In this document: positions 9,051 through 19,261 of the stretch, piece after piece
How the letters are laid out: every line of letters starts with the position of its first letter
Position numbering within the stretch: the stretch's first letter is position 1
NCBI GenBank assembly: GCA_905202595.1
Contig: CAJKSP010000008.1
Span: 1 to 64,000 of the forward strand
Direction: 5' to 3'
DNA length: 64,000 nt
Source: an uncultured Sutterella sp.
GTDB lineage: Bacteria > Pseudomonadota > Gammaproteobacteria > Burkholderiales > Burkholderiaceae_F
Notes under the pieces: model-generated
Seen by the model: the letters and a program-made list of their open reading frames with translations, nothing else
What the model was told of the DNA's origin: nothing
Database searches by the model: none
Program-made: the position numbers and the translations under genes

Positions 9051-9548
9051 GATCACTTCTGTCGTCAGGAGCCTTGCCGCACAGTGAGCGGCATATCCTG
9101 CCCGGCGCATTGAGAGCGGTGCGCAGCAGAAGCGGCCCCCTTTTTCATCTTGACTAATGGGAACAGTTGGGTTCTCTCAGGCCGCACATTGTTGGAAGCG
9201 CACATGAAAGCAGCGCAAAGGCTCGATGAACTTTGTATGACCGACTGCGCCCGCAGACTGGGGCGGCGGACAACGTCGCCGTACGAGGAAGCGGCCGGCG
9301 CCATCGCGACGCACCCTGCCGACCGGACCGACAGAAGCGGTTCGATGCCTGCGGCAATCACTGCCGCAGGGGCCAATGTGCATGCAAGCGCTTGCTTTCA
9401 GAAGATCACTTTGACAGCAAGGAAAGAATGGGCGAGCTCAAAAAAAATGAAATGGCTGGGCAAAGAGGCTTTCTCGTTTGGCGCGGCCTCATCTGCCGCT
9501 CGGCCATGAAGCAACGCTTTGCGCCGCAGCGACAAAGCGGCCCACGCC
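9051..9548. other. Intergenic region upstream of the ABC operon
   Basis: No gene is supported. It must hold the promoter of the binding-protein operon on the reverse strand, but no clear -35/-10 pair stands out. Open frames on both strands have no recognisable protein features. Confidence 0.4.
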
Positions 9549-9711
9549 TTTTGAGCCAGCGGCAGGCGTCATCGTTCTGTCACAAAAGCCCGACGCTTGT
9601 CCCACAAGAAACTCGAGCTTGGAATCTTCAAGATGCTGCGGCCTCTAGCTTTCGTCCCTGCTTGCCATCCGCAAGGCCTGCCGGAAAGGGATTGAGCCGG
9701 ATATAACGAAA

Positions 9712-9742
9712 AACCCCGCCAGCTCAATCGCCTAGCGGGGTT
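9712..9742 (-). terminator. Terminator of the distal tRNA-Ser gene
   Basis: AACCCCGC and GCGGGGTT form a stem, followed on the reverse strand by TTTTTCG. It lies 16 bases past the tRNA 3' end. An almost identical terminator follows the second tRNA copy. Confidence 0.85.
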
Positions 9743-9758
9743 CATCGTTTATGCCTGT

Positions 9759-9846
9759 TGGCGGAAGAGGTGGGATTCGAACCCACGGAAGGTTGCCCTT
9801 CGCCGGTTTTCAAGACCGGTGCATTCAACCGCTCTGCCACTCTTCC
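9759..9846 (-). tRNA. tRNA-Ser (anticodon TGA), distal copy
   Basis: The 88-base gene has the long variable arm typical of serine tRNA, a CTTGAAA anticodon loop with anticodon TGA (9810-9812), the GGTTCGAATCC T loop and an encoded 3' CCA. It reads UCN serine codons. An apparently identical copy lies 412 bases away. Confidence 0.97.
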
Positions 9847-10123
9847 TAAAAAAGTCTTCTGCTCTTCGGAGAAGACTGTGCATTCTACCTGAAGAATGGA
9901 CGCTGCGGGGGATCAAGGAAGCAAATACGCAACAGCTGCGAGCTGCCTGCGCTTTTGAGCATGCAGCAGACCTCATCGCTCTGTCACAAATATCCATCGC
10001 TTGTCCCACCACCATTTGCCCCACAGTCAGCTCGATCTTCAAAGCTGCGCTTCCGCACGCGCGCGTCGCTGCACGCTATCAGCAAAAAGCTTGCAGGAGA
10101 GGAATGAATACAGGCATAACAAA

Positions 10124-10154
10124 AACCCCGCCAGCTTAATCGCCTAGCGGGGTT
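10124..10154 (-). terminator. Terminator of the proximal tRNA-Ser gene
   Basis: The same AACCCCGC/GCGGGGTT stem as at 9712-9742 followed on the reverse strand by five T. It is part of the tandem duplication. Confidence 0.85.
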
Positions 10155-10170
10155 CGTCATTTATGACTGT

Positions 10171-10258
10171 TGGCGGAAGAGGTGGGATTCGAACCCACGG
10201 AAGGTTGCCCTTCGCCGGTTTTCAAGACCGGTGCATTCAACCGCTCTGCCACTCTTCC
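10171..10258 (-). tRNA. tRNA-Ser (anticodon TGA), proximal copy
   Basis: 88 bases with the same cloverleaf, TGA anticodon and encoded CCA as the distal copy. It lies 93 bases beyond the accA stop codon on the same strand. Confidence 0.97.
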
Positions 10259-10351
10259 TATCAATCTTCTTCCCTGCGGAGAAAGCAGTTCATTGCCTCC
10301 TCAAATGCAGAAGCCTCTGCAGAACAAAACGCCTTCCCCGCAGAGCACGAA

Positions 10352-11368
10352 CTACTGAGCCGTCTGAACAGGCGCTTGCGCTTCAGCGGCCTTGGGCTGC
10401 GCAACGTCAAAGAAGCCGTAGCTTGCCAAACGCTTCGAGCGGCGGTCTAGGAGCTCTTCGCGCGGCATGCGCAGCAGCGCGCGAAGCTCGTCGACAATCG
10501 TCTGCTTCAACGTCGTCGCCATCAGCTTCGGATCGCGATGCGCACCGCCGATCGGCTCGGAAACGACGCGGTCGACGAGTCCGAGCGCCGAGAGACGCTC
10601 CGCCGTGAGGCCAAGCGCTTCTGCAGCGCGCGGCGCCTGAGCAGAGTCCTTCCAAAGAATGGAAGCGCAGCCTTCGGGCGAAATGACGGAATAAGTCGAA
10701 TACTGAAGCATCATCACCACGTCGGCAACGCCGAGCGCCAAGGCGCCGCCCGAACCGCCTTCGCCGATGACGCAGGCCACGATCGGCACGTTGAGCACCG
10801 ACATTTCGTAGATGTTGCGTCCAATGGCCTCAGACTGGCCGCGCTCCTCAGCATCAATGCCGGGATAGGCGCCCGGGGTGTCGATGAAAGTGACGATCGG
10901 CAGATCGAATTTCTCAGCGAGCTTCATCAGGCGCAGCGCCTTGCGGTAGCCCTCCGGACGCGCCATGCCGAAGTTGCGCTGCGTGCGCTCACGAATGGTG
11001 CGGCCCTTCTGGTTGCCGATCACGACCACGTTGATGTCGGCAATGCGGGCGAGGCCGCCCACAATGGCGGCATCGTCGGCAAAGGCGCGGTCGCCGTGCA
11101 GCTCGTGAAAGTCCGTAAACATCGCATCGATGTAATCAAGCGTGTAGGGACGATTCGGATGGCGCGCGACAAGCGACACCTGCCAAGGGGTGAGCTCGGC
11201 GTACGTCTTCTTCACAAGCTCGGCTTCCTTAGCTTCGAGCGAAGCGATCTCGGAGGCGACGCTCACGCCCTTGCCCTGTTCAGCTTCTTCGAGCTCGCGC
11301 AGCTCGTCGATCTTCTTTTCGAGCGCCTCAATGTCGCGTTCGAATTCGAGAAAAACTTTCTTGGCCAT
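10352..11368 (-). CDS. accA: Acetyl-CoA carboxylase carboxyltransferase, alpha subunit
   Basis: This 338-residue protein forms the carboxyltransferase with AccD, making malonyl-CoA for fatty acid synthesis. It has the AccA N-terminal coiled segment (FERDIEALEKKIDEL), the RPYTLDYI/ELHGDRAF region, GAYPGIDAEERGQ and GEGGSGGALA, which builds the oxyanion site. Length is near the E. coli 319 residues with a short Ala/Gln-rich tail. It lies 48 bases downstream of cysS on the same strand. Confidence 0.97.
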   Translation of the reverse strand: MAKKVFLEFERDIEALEKKIDELRELEEAEQGKGVSVASEIASLEAKEAELVKKTYAELTPWQVSLVARHPNRPYTLDYIDAMFTDFHELHGDRAFADDAAIVGGLARIADINVVVIGNQKGRTIRERTQRNFGMARPEGYRKALRLMKLAEKFDLPIVTFIDTPGAYPGIDAEERGQSEAIGRNIYEMSVLNVPIVACVIGEGGSGGALALGVADVVMMLQYSTYSVISPEGCASILWKDSAQAPRAAEALGLTAERLSALGLVDRVVSEPIGGAHRDPKLMATTLKQTIVDELRALLRMPREELLDRRSKRLASYGFFDVAQPKAAEAQAPVQTAQ

Positions 11369-11416
11369 GCTCTTCTTACCTAATGTGCCATGTGTTCTGT
11401 TGCCTGCAGAGCCGCA

Positions 11417-12823
11417 TCAGATGCGGCGCCAGGTCGTGCCCTTGGGCGAATCCATCAGCTCGACGCCTTCCTTGAGGAGGCTGGCGCGGATTTCGTCGGC
11501 GCGCGCGAAGTTCTTTGCCTTCTTGGCGGCAGCGCGTTCGTCGATGAGCGCCTGAATCCGGGCCTCATCGTCGGCCTTGACGCCGCCCTGCAGGAAGTTC
11601 GCCGGATCGCGCTGCAGGATGTTGAGGATCTTGCCCAAGCCTTTGAGCTGGCGGACAAGCGCCGGCGAGCCGGTGCGGTTGATCTCGGCGGCGAGCTCAA
11701 ACAGCACGCTCACGGCAAGCGGCGTATTGAAGTCGTCGTCCATCGCCGCTTTGAACTTCGCCGCATAGGCTTCGCTCCAGTCGAGCGGCTTGCCGTCGTC
11801 CGTCCGGCCGTTGAGCGCCGTATAGAAGCGCTGCAACGCCTTGTGCGCCTCCTCGATCAGTCCCGAAGAGAAGGAGATGGGGCTGCGGTAGTGGCTGCGC
11901 AGCAGGAAGAAGCGCAGCACTTCGGCGCCGTTTCCTGAGCCGTAGGCGGCTTCCGTATCCTTGAGCGCATCGCGGATCGTCCAGAAGTTGCCGAGCGACT
12001 TGCTCATCTTCTCTTCGGTGCCGTCGGCGTTGCGGACGCGAAGCGGACCCGAATGCATCCAGACGTTGGCAAAGGTCTTGCCGGTGGCGGCTTCGCTCTG
12101 CGCAATTTCATTTTCATGGTGCGGGAAGATCAGGTCTGGACCGCCACCGTGAATGTCGATCGTTTCGCCGAGGATCTTCATCGACATCGCCGAGCACTCG
12201 ATGTGCCAGCCCGGACGCCCGCGGCCCCACTTCGAATCCCACTGCGGCTCGCCGGGCTTGGCGGACTTCCAGAGAACGAAGTCAAGCGGGTCGCGCTTGG
12301 ACTGTCCGACGGAGACGCGCTCGCCCGCGCGCAGATCGTCGATCGACTTGCCGGAGAGCTTGCCGTAGGGGCGGAAGAGGCGCACGGCGTAGTCGACGTC
12401 GCCGTCAGCCGCCTGATAGGCATAGCCCTTCTCTTCGAGCTTGCCCACGAGATCGAGCATGGCCGGAATGAACTGCGTCGCGCGCGGCTCATACGTGGGA
12501 GCGAGGCAGCCGAGGGCGAGCATGTCCTCCTGCATTGCCCGGGCGAATTCGTCCGTCAGCTCGTCGGTGGTGATGCCGCGCTCTGCTGCGCGGCGAATGA
12601 TCTTGTCGTCGACGTCCGTGATGTTGCGCACGAACGTAACGTCGTAGCCCGAGGCCTCCAGCCAGCGGCGCACGACGTCGAAGGCGACGAACGTGCGTCC
12701 GTGGCCGATGTGGCAGTAATCGTAGACGGTTACGCCGCAAACGTACATTTTCACTTTGCCGGGTTCAAGGGGGACGAACGGCTTCTGCTCGCCGCTGAAA
12801 GTCGAATAGATCGAAAGCGCCAT
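11417..12823 (-). CDS. cysS: Cysteine--tRNA ligase
   Basis: This 468-residue class I synthetase charges tRNA-Cys. It has the zinc ligand region MYVCGVTVYD (Cys29), the HIGH signature (residues 38-41), zinc-site GWHIECSAM and the KMSKS loop. The start at 12823 (MALSIYSTFSG) fits the family length of about 460. The longer frame to 13048 has no family similarity. No Shine-Dalgarno precedes the start, and a terminator-like hairpin lies directly upstream. Confidence 0.96.
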   Translation of the reverse strand: MALSIYSTFSGEQKPFVPLEPGKVKMYVCGVTVYDYCHIGHGRTFVAFDVVRRWLEASGYDVTFVRNITDVDDKIIRRAAERGITTDELTDEFARAMQEDMLALGCLAPTYEPRATQFIPAMLDLVGKLEEKGYAYQAADGDVDYAVRLFRPYGKLSGKSIDDLRAGERVSVGQSKRDPLDFVLWKSAKPGEPQWDSKWGRGRPGWHIECSAMSMKILGETIDIHGGGPDLIFPHHENEIAQSEAATGKTFANVWMHSGPLRVRNADGTEEKMSKSLGNFWTIRDALKDTEAAYGSGNGAEVLRFFLLRSHYRSPISFSSGLIEEAHKALQRFYTALNGRTDDGKPLDWSEAYAAKFKAAMDDDFNTPLAVSVLFELAAEINRTGSPALVRQLKGLGKILNILQRDPANFLQGGVKADDEARIQALIDERAAAKKAKNFARADEIRASLLKEGVELMDSPKGTTWRRI

Positions 12824-12828
12824 GGCTG

Positions 12829-12853
12829 AAAAAAGCGCCCGCTCGAAAGCGGG
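12829..12853 (-). promoter_or_regulatory. Terminator-like hairpin in the cysS leader
   Basis: On the reverse strand CCCGCT-TTCG-AGCGGG (a UUCG-capped 6-bp stem) is followed by CGCTTTTTT, ending only a few bases before the cysS start codon. The shape is that of an intrinsic terminator inside the leader, so attenuation is possible. No upstream Cys-codon leader peptide or T-box-like element was found. Confidence 0.5.
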
Positions 12854-13202
12854 GGAAAGAATTGACTGAAAGGGAGCGTCCGGCGCGCCGCCAGAAGGCC
12901 GGCCTTGCGCATGCGCTCCCCGTCGCGCCGCAACACCCGGAAACGGAAACGCCGGACGTGCGGCGGGGGCGGCCGAAGCCGAACCCGCTAAAATCTGGAG
13001 CTGGACTGCCGAAAGTATAGCCGCGGGGCGCTCTTCGATCCGAGGCATGAGCCCCCGTCAGCCATTCAGGCTAGCGCCTGACGGCTTGCTCAGGCGCTGT
13101 GCCTGCAGCTCGCTTTCGTGCATCCCCTATATATGCCAAAAACAACCGCGCCACTGCGGCGAGCGGCAGTGCTCCGCGCCGCTGACGCGGCCAAGGACAA
13201 GA
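12854..13202. other. Divergent intergenic region between cysS and the TPR gene
   Basis: This must hold the cysS promoter (reverse) and the promoter of the TPR-cyclophilin-lpxH cluster (forward). No clear promoter pair was identified. In-frame extensions of both neighbours cross it but lack family similarity. Confidence 0.4.
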
Positions 13203-13751
13203 ATGCGCAGAACTCTTTTCGCTTTATTCGCCGCAGCGGCCATTGCGGCATCAGCCGGCCCCGCAGCCGCCGCTTCTGAGATGCAGGAGCTGGCCGCAAC
13301 GCTTCAGAATTCGCAGTTTTCCACCCGCGTCGAAAGCCTTCTGAAGCAGAACCGACCCGCACAGGCGGTCGAGCTTGCCGAAATCGGCATCGAGCGCAAT
13401 CCGCGCAACGCTCAGCTTCAGTTTCTGAAATCAGTGGGCCTGGAAGCGCTCGGCCGCACGGAGGAAGCGGAGAAGACGCTCAAAAGCCTCATCAGCGCCT
13501 ACCCGGAAATTCCGGAGCCCTACAACAATCTCGCCGTTCTCGAAGCCGGCGCAGGCAATCTCGAAGAAGCCGTGCGGCTTCTGCAGAACGCGCTGCGCAT
13601 CAGCCCCGACTTCGCCCTCGCCCGCAAGAACTTGGGCGACGTCCACCTTGCGCTCGCGCTGGAAAGCTATGAAGCCGCCGCGCCGCAGCTGAAGGAAAAC
13701 AACGTGCTGCAGTCGCGGCTCAAGACGCTTCGCCGCCTTCTGGACCGCTGA
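13203..13751 (+). CDS. Periplasmic tetratricopeptide-repeat protein
   Basis: This 182-residue protein has a signal peptide (MRRTLFALFAAAAIAASAGPAAAA) followed by TPR-like helical repeats (for example YNNLAVLEAGAGNLEEAVRLLQNALRIS is split over two repeats). The start at 13203 follows AAGGA at suitable spacing. The upstream frame adds 52 residues without a signal. Such a protein commonly precedes the ppiA-ppiB-lpxH cluster next to cysS in betaproteobacteria. Function is unknown beyond protein-protein interaction. Confidence 0.8.
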   Translation: MRRTLFALFAAAAIAASAGPAAAASEMQELAATLQNSQFSTRVESLLKQNRPAQAVELAEIGIERNPRNAQLQFLKSVGLEALGRTEEAEKTLKSLISAYPEIPEPYNNLAVLEAGAGNLEEAVRLLQNALRISPDFALARKNLGDVHLALALESYEAAAPQLKENNVLQSRLKTLRRLLDR

Positions 13752-13819
13752 TCCGCTTGCTTTTCTTTACCGCGCCTGCCGCGCCTTTTTGCCAGTCATT
13801 TAACAAGAGACACATCACC

Positions 13820-14404
13820 ATGCAGTTCCGCACCCGTCTTCTTCTTGCCGCGCTTCCGGCCGTCATGCTCGCCGCCGGCGCCTCCTCCCCCGCAGCAGCC
13901 GCCGGCGCCCCTCGCGTCGAGCTCGACACCACGATGGGCAAAATCGTCGTGCAGCTGTCCCCTGACCGCGCGCCGATCACCGTCAAGAACTTCCTCACCT
14001 ACGTGAAGGAAGGCCACTACAACGGAACGATCTTTCACCGCGTGATTTCTGGCTTCATGATTCAGGGCGGCGGCTATACGCCCGCCATGCAGGAAAAGCC
14101 CACCCACGAGCCCATTCCGCTCGAAGCTCGCGGCGGCCTGCGCAACGACCGCTACACGATCGCCATGGCCCGCACCTCGTATCCGCACTCGGCGACGTCG
14201 CAGTTCTACATCAACGTGGCCGACAACGACTTCCTCAACGCCGATCAGGCGCAGGACGGCCAAGGCTATGCCGTCTTCGGCCAGGTGGTCTCCGGCATGA
14301 ACGTGGTCGACAAGATCGCCGCCGTGAAGACGGGCGCCAAGGCCGGCATGAGCGACGTGCCGCTCGAGCCCGTCGTGATCAAATCGGCCAAGATCCTCAA
14401 GTAA
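13820..14404 (+). CDS. Secreted peptidyl-prolyl cis-trans isomerase (cyclophilin, PpiA-like)
   Basis: This 194-residue cyclophilin has a signal peptide (MQFRTRLLLAALPAVMLAAGA), so it acts in the periplasm on folding exported proteins. The catalytic block is intact: VKNFLTYVKEGHYNGTIFHRVI, FMIQGGG, and MARTSYPHSATSQFYINVADN. The start at 13820 gives a proper signal peptide. It lies 68 bases after the TPR gene and before the cytoplasmic paralogue. Confidence 0.93.
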   Translation: MQFRTRLLLAALPAVMLAAGASSPAAAAGAPRVELDTTMGKIVVQLSPDRAPITVKNFLTYVKEGHYNGTIFHRVISGFMIQGGGYTPAMQEKPTHEPIPLEARGGLRNDRYTIAMARTSYPHSATSQFYINVADNDFLNADQAQDGQGYAVFGQVVSGMNVVDKIAAVKTGAKAGMSDVPLEPVVIKSAKILK

Positions 14405-14582
14405 GCGCTCAGCCGGCGGCCTCTCCTCGGGCAGATGCGCGCTGTGCGACAATAATGAATTTTCGGGAAGGGACTGCGTGCTGTCCAAGCGGCGCAGCCC
14501 TTCGGCCCAGCAACCGAGGAGGCGGCAGGATCCGCCGGCAGGCGCCGGCGACGCCATCCCCGCTTCCAATGAAGACATCAAA

Positions 14583-15077
14583 ATGATTCGCTTTACGACC
14601 AACAAGGGCGTCATCGACATCGAGCTCGATCACGAGCACGCGCCCAAGACCTGCGAAAACTTCGAGCGCTACGTGACCACGGGCTTCTACAACGGGACGA
14701 TCTTTCACCGCGTCATCCCGGGCTTCATGATTCAGGGCGGCGGCTTCGAGCCGGGCCTGAAGCAGAAGCCGACGATGCCGCCGATCGAAAATGAAGCCGC
14801 CAACGGCCTCAAGAACGACCGCTACACGATCGCAATGGCCCGCACGCAGGATCCGCATTCGGCGACGGCTCAGTTCTTCATCAATGTTGCCGACAACGAC
14901 TTCCTCAATCACACCGCGCCCACGCCGCAGGGCTGGGGCTATGCCGTGTTCGGCCGAGTCGTCGCCGGCACGGATGTGGTCGACGCGATTGCGCGCGTGC
15001 GCACTGCCACGCGCGGCTTCTACGGCGACGTCCCCGTCGAAGACGTCGTCATCGAAAAGGCTGAAAAGATCGACTGA
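14583..15077 (+). CDS. ppiB: Cytoplasmic peptidyl-prolyl cis-trans isomerase B
   Basis: This 164-residue cyclophilin has exactly the length of E. coli PpiB and lacks a signal peptide. Catalytic FHRVIPGFMIQGGG, MARTQDPHSATAQFFINVADN and the tryptophan in QGWGYAVFG are present. The start at 14583 matches the family start; the longer frame upstream is not conserved. It is adjacent to its periplasmic paralogue and upstream of lpxH, with a weak inverted repeat (15136-15159) after the stop. Confidence 0.95.
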   Translation: MIRFTTNKGVIDIELDHEHAPKTCENFERYVTTGFYNGTIFHRVIPGFMIQGGGFEPGLKQKPTMPPIENEAANGLKNDRYTIAMARTQDPHSATAQFFINVADNDFLNHTAPTPQGWGYAVFGRVVAGTDVVDAIARVRTATRGFYGDVPVEDVVIEKAEKID

Positions 15078-15135
15078 TCTTTCCTGCTGCAGGAAGCGGA
15101 GGCGCCCGCCGGGCATCCTCCGCGCGCGCCAGAGC

Positions 15136-15159
15136 GCCTTTTCCCTGACAGGAAAAGGC
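15136..15159. other. Inverted repeat between ppiB and lpxH
   Basis: GCCTTTTCC and GGAAAAGGC form a perfect 9-bp stem with a six-base loop, but no T tract follows. It may be a processing or weak pause site. Confidence 0.4.
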
Positions 15160-15191
15160 TTCGCATCAGTCCCACCCTTCGAGTTCATTCC

Positions 15192-15980
15192 ATGGATAAC
15201 GCCATGAAGGCGCCGGCCCTTGCCGGCCTTGAGCACATTGAGCCGCTCACCAATCCGATCATCATTTCGGACCTTCATCTCACGATGAAGAAGCCCAAGA
15301 CGATCGCCGCATTCCTGCGATTCATGAAGTCGACCGCCCCGCGCTATGCGGAGCTCGTCATTCTGGGCGACCTCTTCGACTTTTGGATCGGAGACGACGC
15401 GTGCGAGCCCGCACAGCCGATTCTCGCCATCCTGAAGCTCTTCACGGCGACGGGCCGCCGTCTGATCGTGATGCCGGGCAACCGCGACGTGATGCTCGGC
15501 GCAGGCTTTGCTGCGGCAACCGGCGCCGAACTCGTGAAGGATCCGATCGCCGTCGACATCAAGGGCCGCAAGGTGCTTCTCGCCCACGGCGACGAATGGT
15601 GCCTGCGCGACGAGGACTATCAGAAGTTCCGCGCCATGACGCACAACCCCGCCTGGCAGCTCAAGGCCCTGTCGCTTCCTGCGGCTGAGCGCCTGAAGCT
15701 CGCCGAACAGGCGCGCGCGCAGTCCGAAGGCGACAAGACGCAGAAGAGCGCCGCCGACATGGACGTCGTGCAGACAGCCGTCGCCGAAGCGGCGAGCGCC
15801 GCCGGATGCGACCTCGTCATCCACGGCCACACCCACAAGCCTGCCGCCCACGTCAACGAGGCGGTTGAGCGCTGGGTGCTGCCCGACTGGGAGCTCGACA
15901 GCATTCCCGAAGGGACGACTGGCCGCAGCGGCGCCATCACCTTCATCGACGGCTCGCAGCCTCAGATCCAGATGTTCTGA
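15192..15980 (+). CDS. lpxH: UDP-2,3-diacylglucosamine diphosphatase
   Basis: This 262-residue calcineurin-like phosphoesterase hydrolyses UDP-2,3-diacylglucosamine to lipid X in lipid A synthesis at the inner membrane. All metal motifs are visible: ISDLHL, LGDLFDFWIGDD, GNRD, HGDEWC and HGHTHKPA. It is slightly longer than the E. coli enzyme (240), with about 20 extra N-terminal residues, so MKAPALAG at 15204 is an alternative start. Last gene of the cyclophilin cluster. Confidence 0.94.
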   Translation: MDNAMKAPALAGLEHIEPLTNPIIISDLHLTMKKPKTIAAFLRFMKSTAPRYAELVILGDLFDFWIGDDACEPAQPILAILKLFTATGRRLIVMPGNRDVMLGAGFAAATGAELVKDPIAVDIKGRKVLLAHGDEWCLRDEDYQKFRAMTHNPAWQLKALSLPAAERLKLAEQARAQSEGDKTQKSAADMDVVQTAVAEAASAAGCDLVIHGHTHKPAAHVNEAVERWVLPDWELDSIPEGTTGRSGAITFIDGSQPQIQMF

Positions 15981-16016
15981 CGCTCTGTCGCCGTCACGGC
16001 GGTCAACCTCTGCCGC

Positions 16017-16050
16017 AAGGCTTCGCGAAAGCGAAGCCTTTTTCTTTTTC
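16017..16050 (+). terminator. Terminator after lpxH
   Basis: AAGGCTTCGC-GAAA-GCGAAGCCTT forms a perfect 10-bp GNRA-capped stem followed by TTTCTTTTT. Confidence 0.92.
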
Positions 16051-16383
16051 TCTTCGGCGAAGAAGCCCGCAGCCTGCCGCGCTGGCGCTAAGGGCAACTC
16101 CCTAGGCAAAGCGGTGCAGATTGGCAGGAAATTTGCCTCTGACATTCGCTTCGGCCATCTGGCATAGGCGGCTTTGCTTAGTGACGGCAGGGGATCGCGG
16201 TTTCTTCTTTGGTATGTTGAACTCTTGGGCGTCCGCAGCGAGGGGCCTCCAAGGCCCTAGCAGGAAGAGCCTCTACAGAGGCGGCCAGGATCAAGAGGCT
16301 GCTGCGGCGGCTGCGCCGAAGCGCACCGCCCGGCCTGGAGACATCGCTGCGGAAGATCAGAACAAAAACGAACGAACAAGCAC
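16051..16383. other. Intergenic region upstream of the second ABC importer
   Basis: No gene is supported between the lpxH terminator and the ATPase start. It should contain the promoter of the ABC operon. I could not identify convincing elements, nor a clear Shine-Dalgarno before the ATG at 16384. Confidence 0.4.
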
Positions 16384-18279
<1,896 letters not shown>

Positions 18280-18327
18280 GTCCGCCCGCGCGGTTTTGCA
18301 GTTTTTCACTAAAGGTCGCAGCAGAAG

Positions 18328-19248
18328 ATGCTTCGCTATTTCATCAAGCGCCTCCTCGGCATGATCCCGACCCTCATCATCGTCGCGGTGTGCGTCTTCT
18401 TCTTCATTCACCTGCTCCCGGGCGATCCGGCTCGCCTTGCCGCCGGCCCTGAAGCCGACGAAGCGACGGTGGAGATGATCCGCCACAGCCTCGGCCTCGA
18501 CAAGTCGCTCCCCGAGCAGTTCGTTCAGTTCGTCGTCAATGCATGCCAGGGCAATTTCGGCACCTCCATCCGCACGCAGCGTCCGGTGATCCAGGAAATC
18601 GCCGAGCGCTTCGGGCCGACGATGTACCTGACGATCGCCGCCATGGTCTGGTCGGTGATCTTCGGCCTGGCAGCCGGCATCATTGCGGCAGTCTTCCGCA
18701 ACCGCTGGCCGGACCGCCTGTCGATGACGGTCGCCGTGTCGGGCATTTCGTTCCCGGCTTTTGCACTCGGCATTCTGCTCATGGAGATCTTCTCCGTGCA
18801 GCTCGGCTGGCTGCCGACGGTGGGCGCCGCCTCGTGGAAGCACTACATTCTGCCTTCCATCACGCTCGGCGCATCGGTTGCAGCGGTGATGGCGCGATTC
18901 ACGCGCGCCTCGTTCGTTGAAGTGCTGAGCGACGACTACATCCGCACGGCCCGAGCGAAGGGCGTCAGCGAAACGAAAGTCGTGCTTCGCCACGCCTTCC
19001 GCAACGCCCTTATTCCGGTCGTGACGATGATGGGCCTGCAGTTCGGCTTCCTGCTCGGCGGCTCCATCGTCGTGGAGAAGGTCTTCAACTGGCCGGGCAT
19101 GGGCCGTCTGCTCGTCGACGCCGTCGACATGCGCGACTACCCCGTCATCCAGGCGAGCGTTCTGCTCTTCTCCCTTGAATTCATCATCATCAACCTGATC
19201 GTGGACGTCCTCTACGGGTGGATCAACCCCTCGATCCGCTACAAGTAA
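18328..19248 (+). CDS. ABC importer permease, DppB/GsiC type
   Basis: This 306-residue inner-membrane permease begins MLRYFIKRLLGMIPTLIIV, typical of the family, with LLPGDPARLAAGPEA in the first periplasmic loop and an EAA-like cytoplasmic loop (AKGVSETKVVLRHAFRNA). It lies 48 bases after the ATPase and 13 bases before the second permease. Confidence 0.92.
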   Translation: MLRYFIKRLLGMIPTLIIVAVCVFFFIHLLPGDPARLAAGPEADEATVEMIRHSLGLDKSLPEQFVQFVVNACQGNFGTSIRTQRPVIQEIAERFGPTMYLTIAAMVWSVIFGLAAGIIAAVFRNRWPDRLSMTVAVSGISFPAFALGILLMEIFSVQLGWLPTVGAASWKHYILPSITLGASVAAVMARFTRASFVEVLSDDYIRTARAKGVSETKVVLRHAFRNALIPVVTMMGLQFGFLLGGSIVVEKVFNWPGMGRLLVDAVDMRDYPVIQASVLLFSLEFIIINLIVDVLYGWINPSIRYK

Positions 19249-19261
19249 CCGGAGGATTGAA

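Larger units (their letters stand above)
9549..10258. repeat. Tandem duplication of a tRNA-Ser locus (unit about 400-412 bp)
   Basis: Two copies of the same arrangement follow each other: tRNA-Ser(TGA), a CCCCGC/GCGGGG terminator, then a diverged spacer sharing TTTTGAGC, CTCTGTCACAAA and CGCTTGTCCCAC. Offsets are 412 bp for tRNA and terminator and about 404 bp for the spacer motif, so one copy has gained or lost a few bases. The tRNA bodies look identical while the spacers have diverged. Confidence 0.75.

Noticed and set aside
9150..9509. 119-codon forward frame upstream of the ABC operon
   Set aside because: No ribosome site, no recognisable protein, and several other frames of the same length overlap it.
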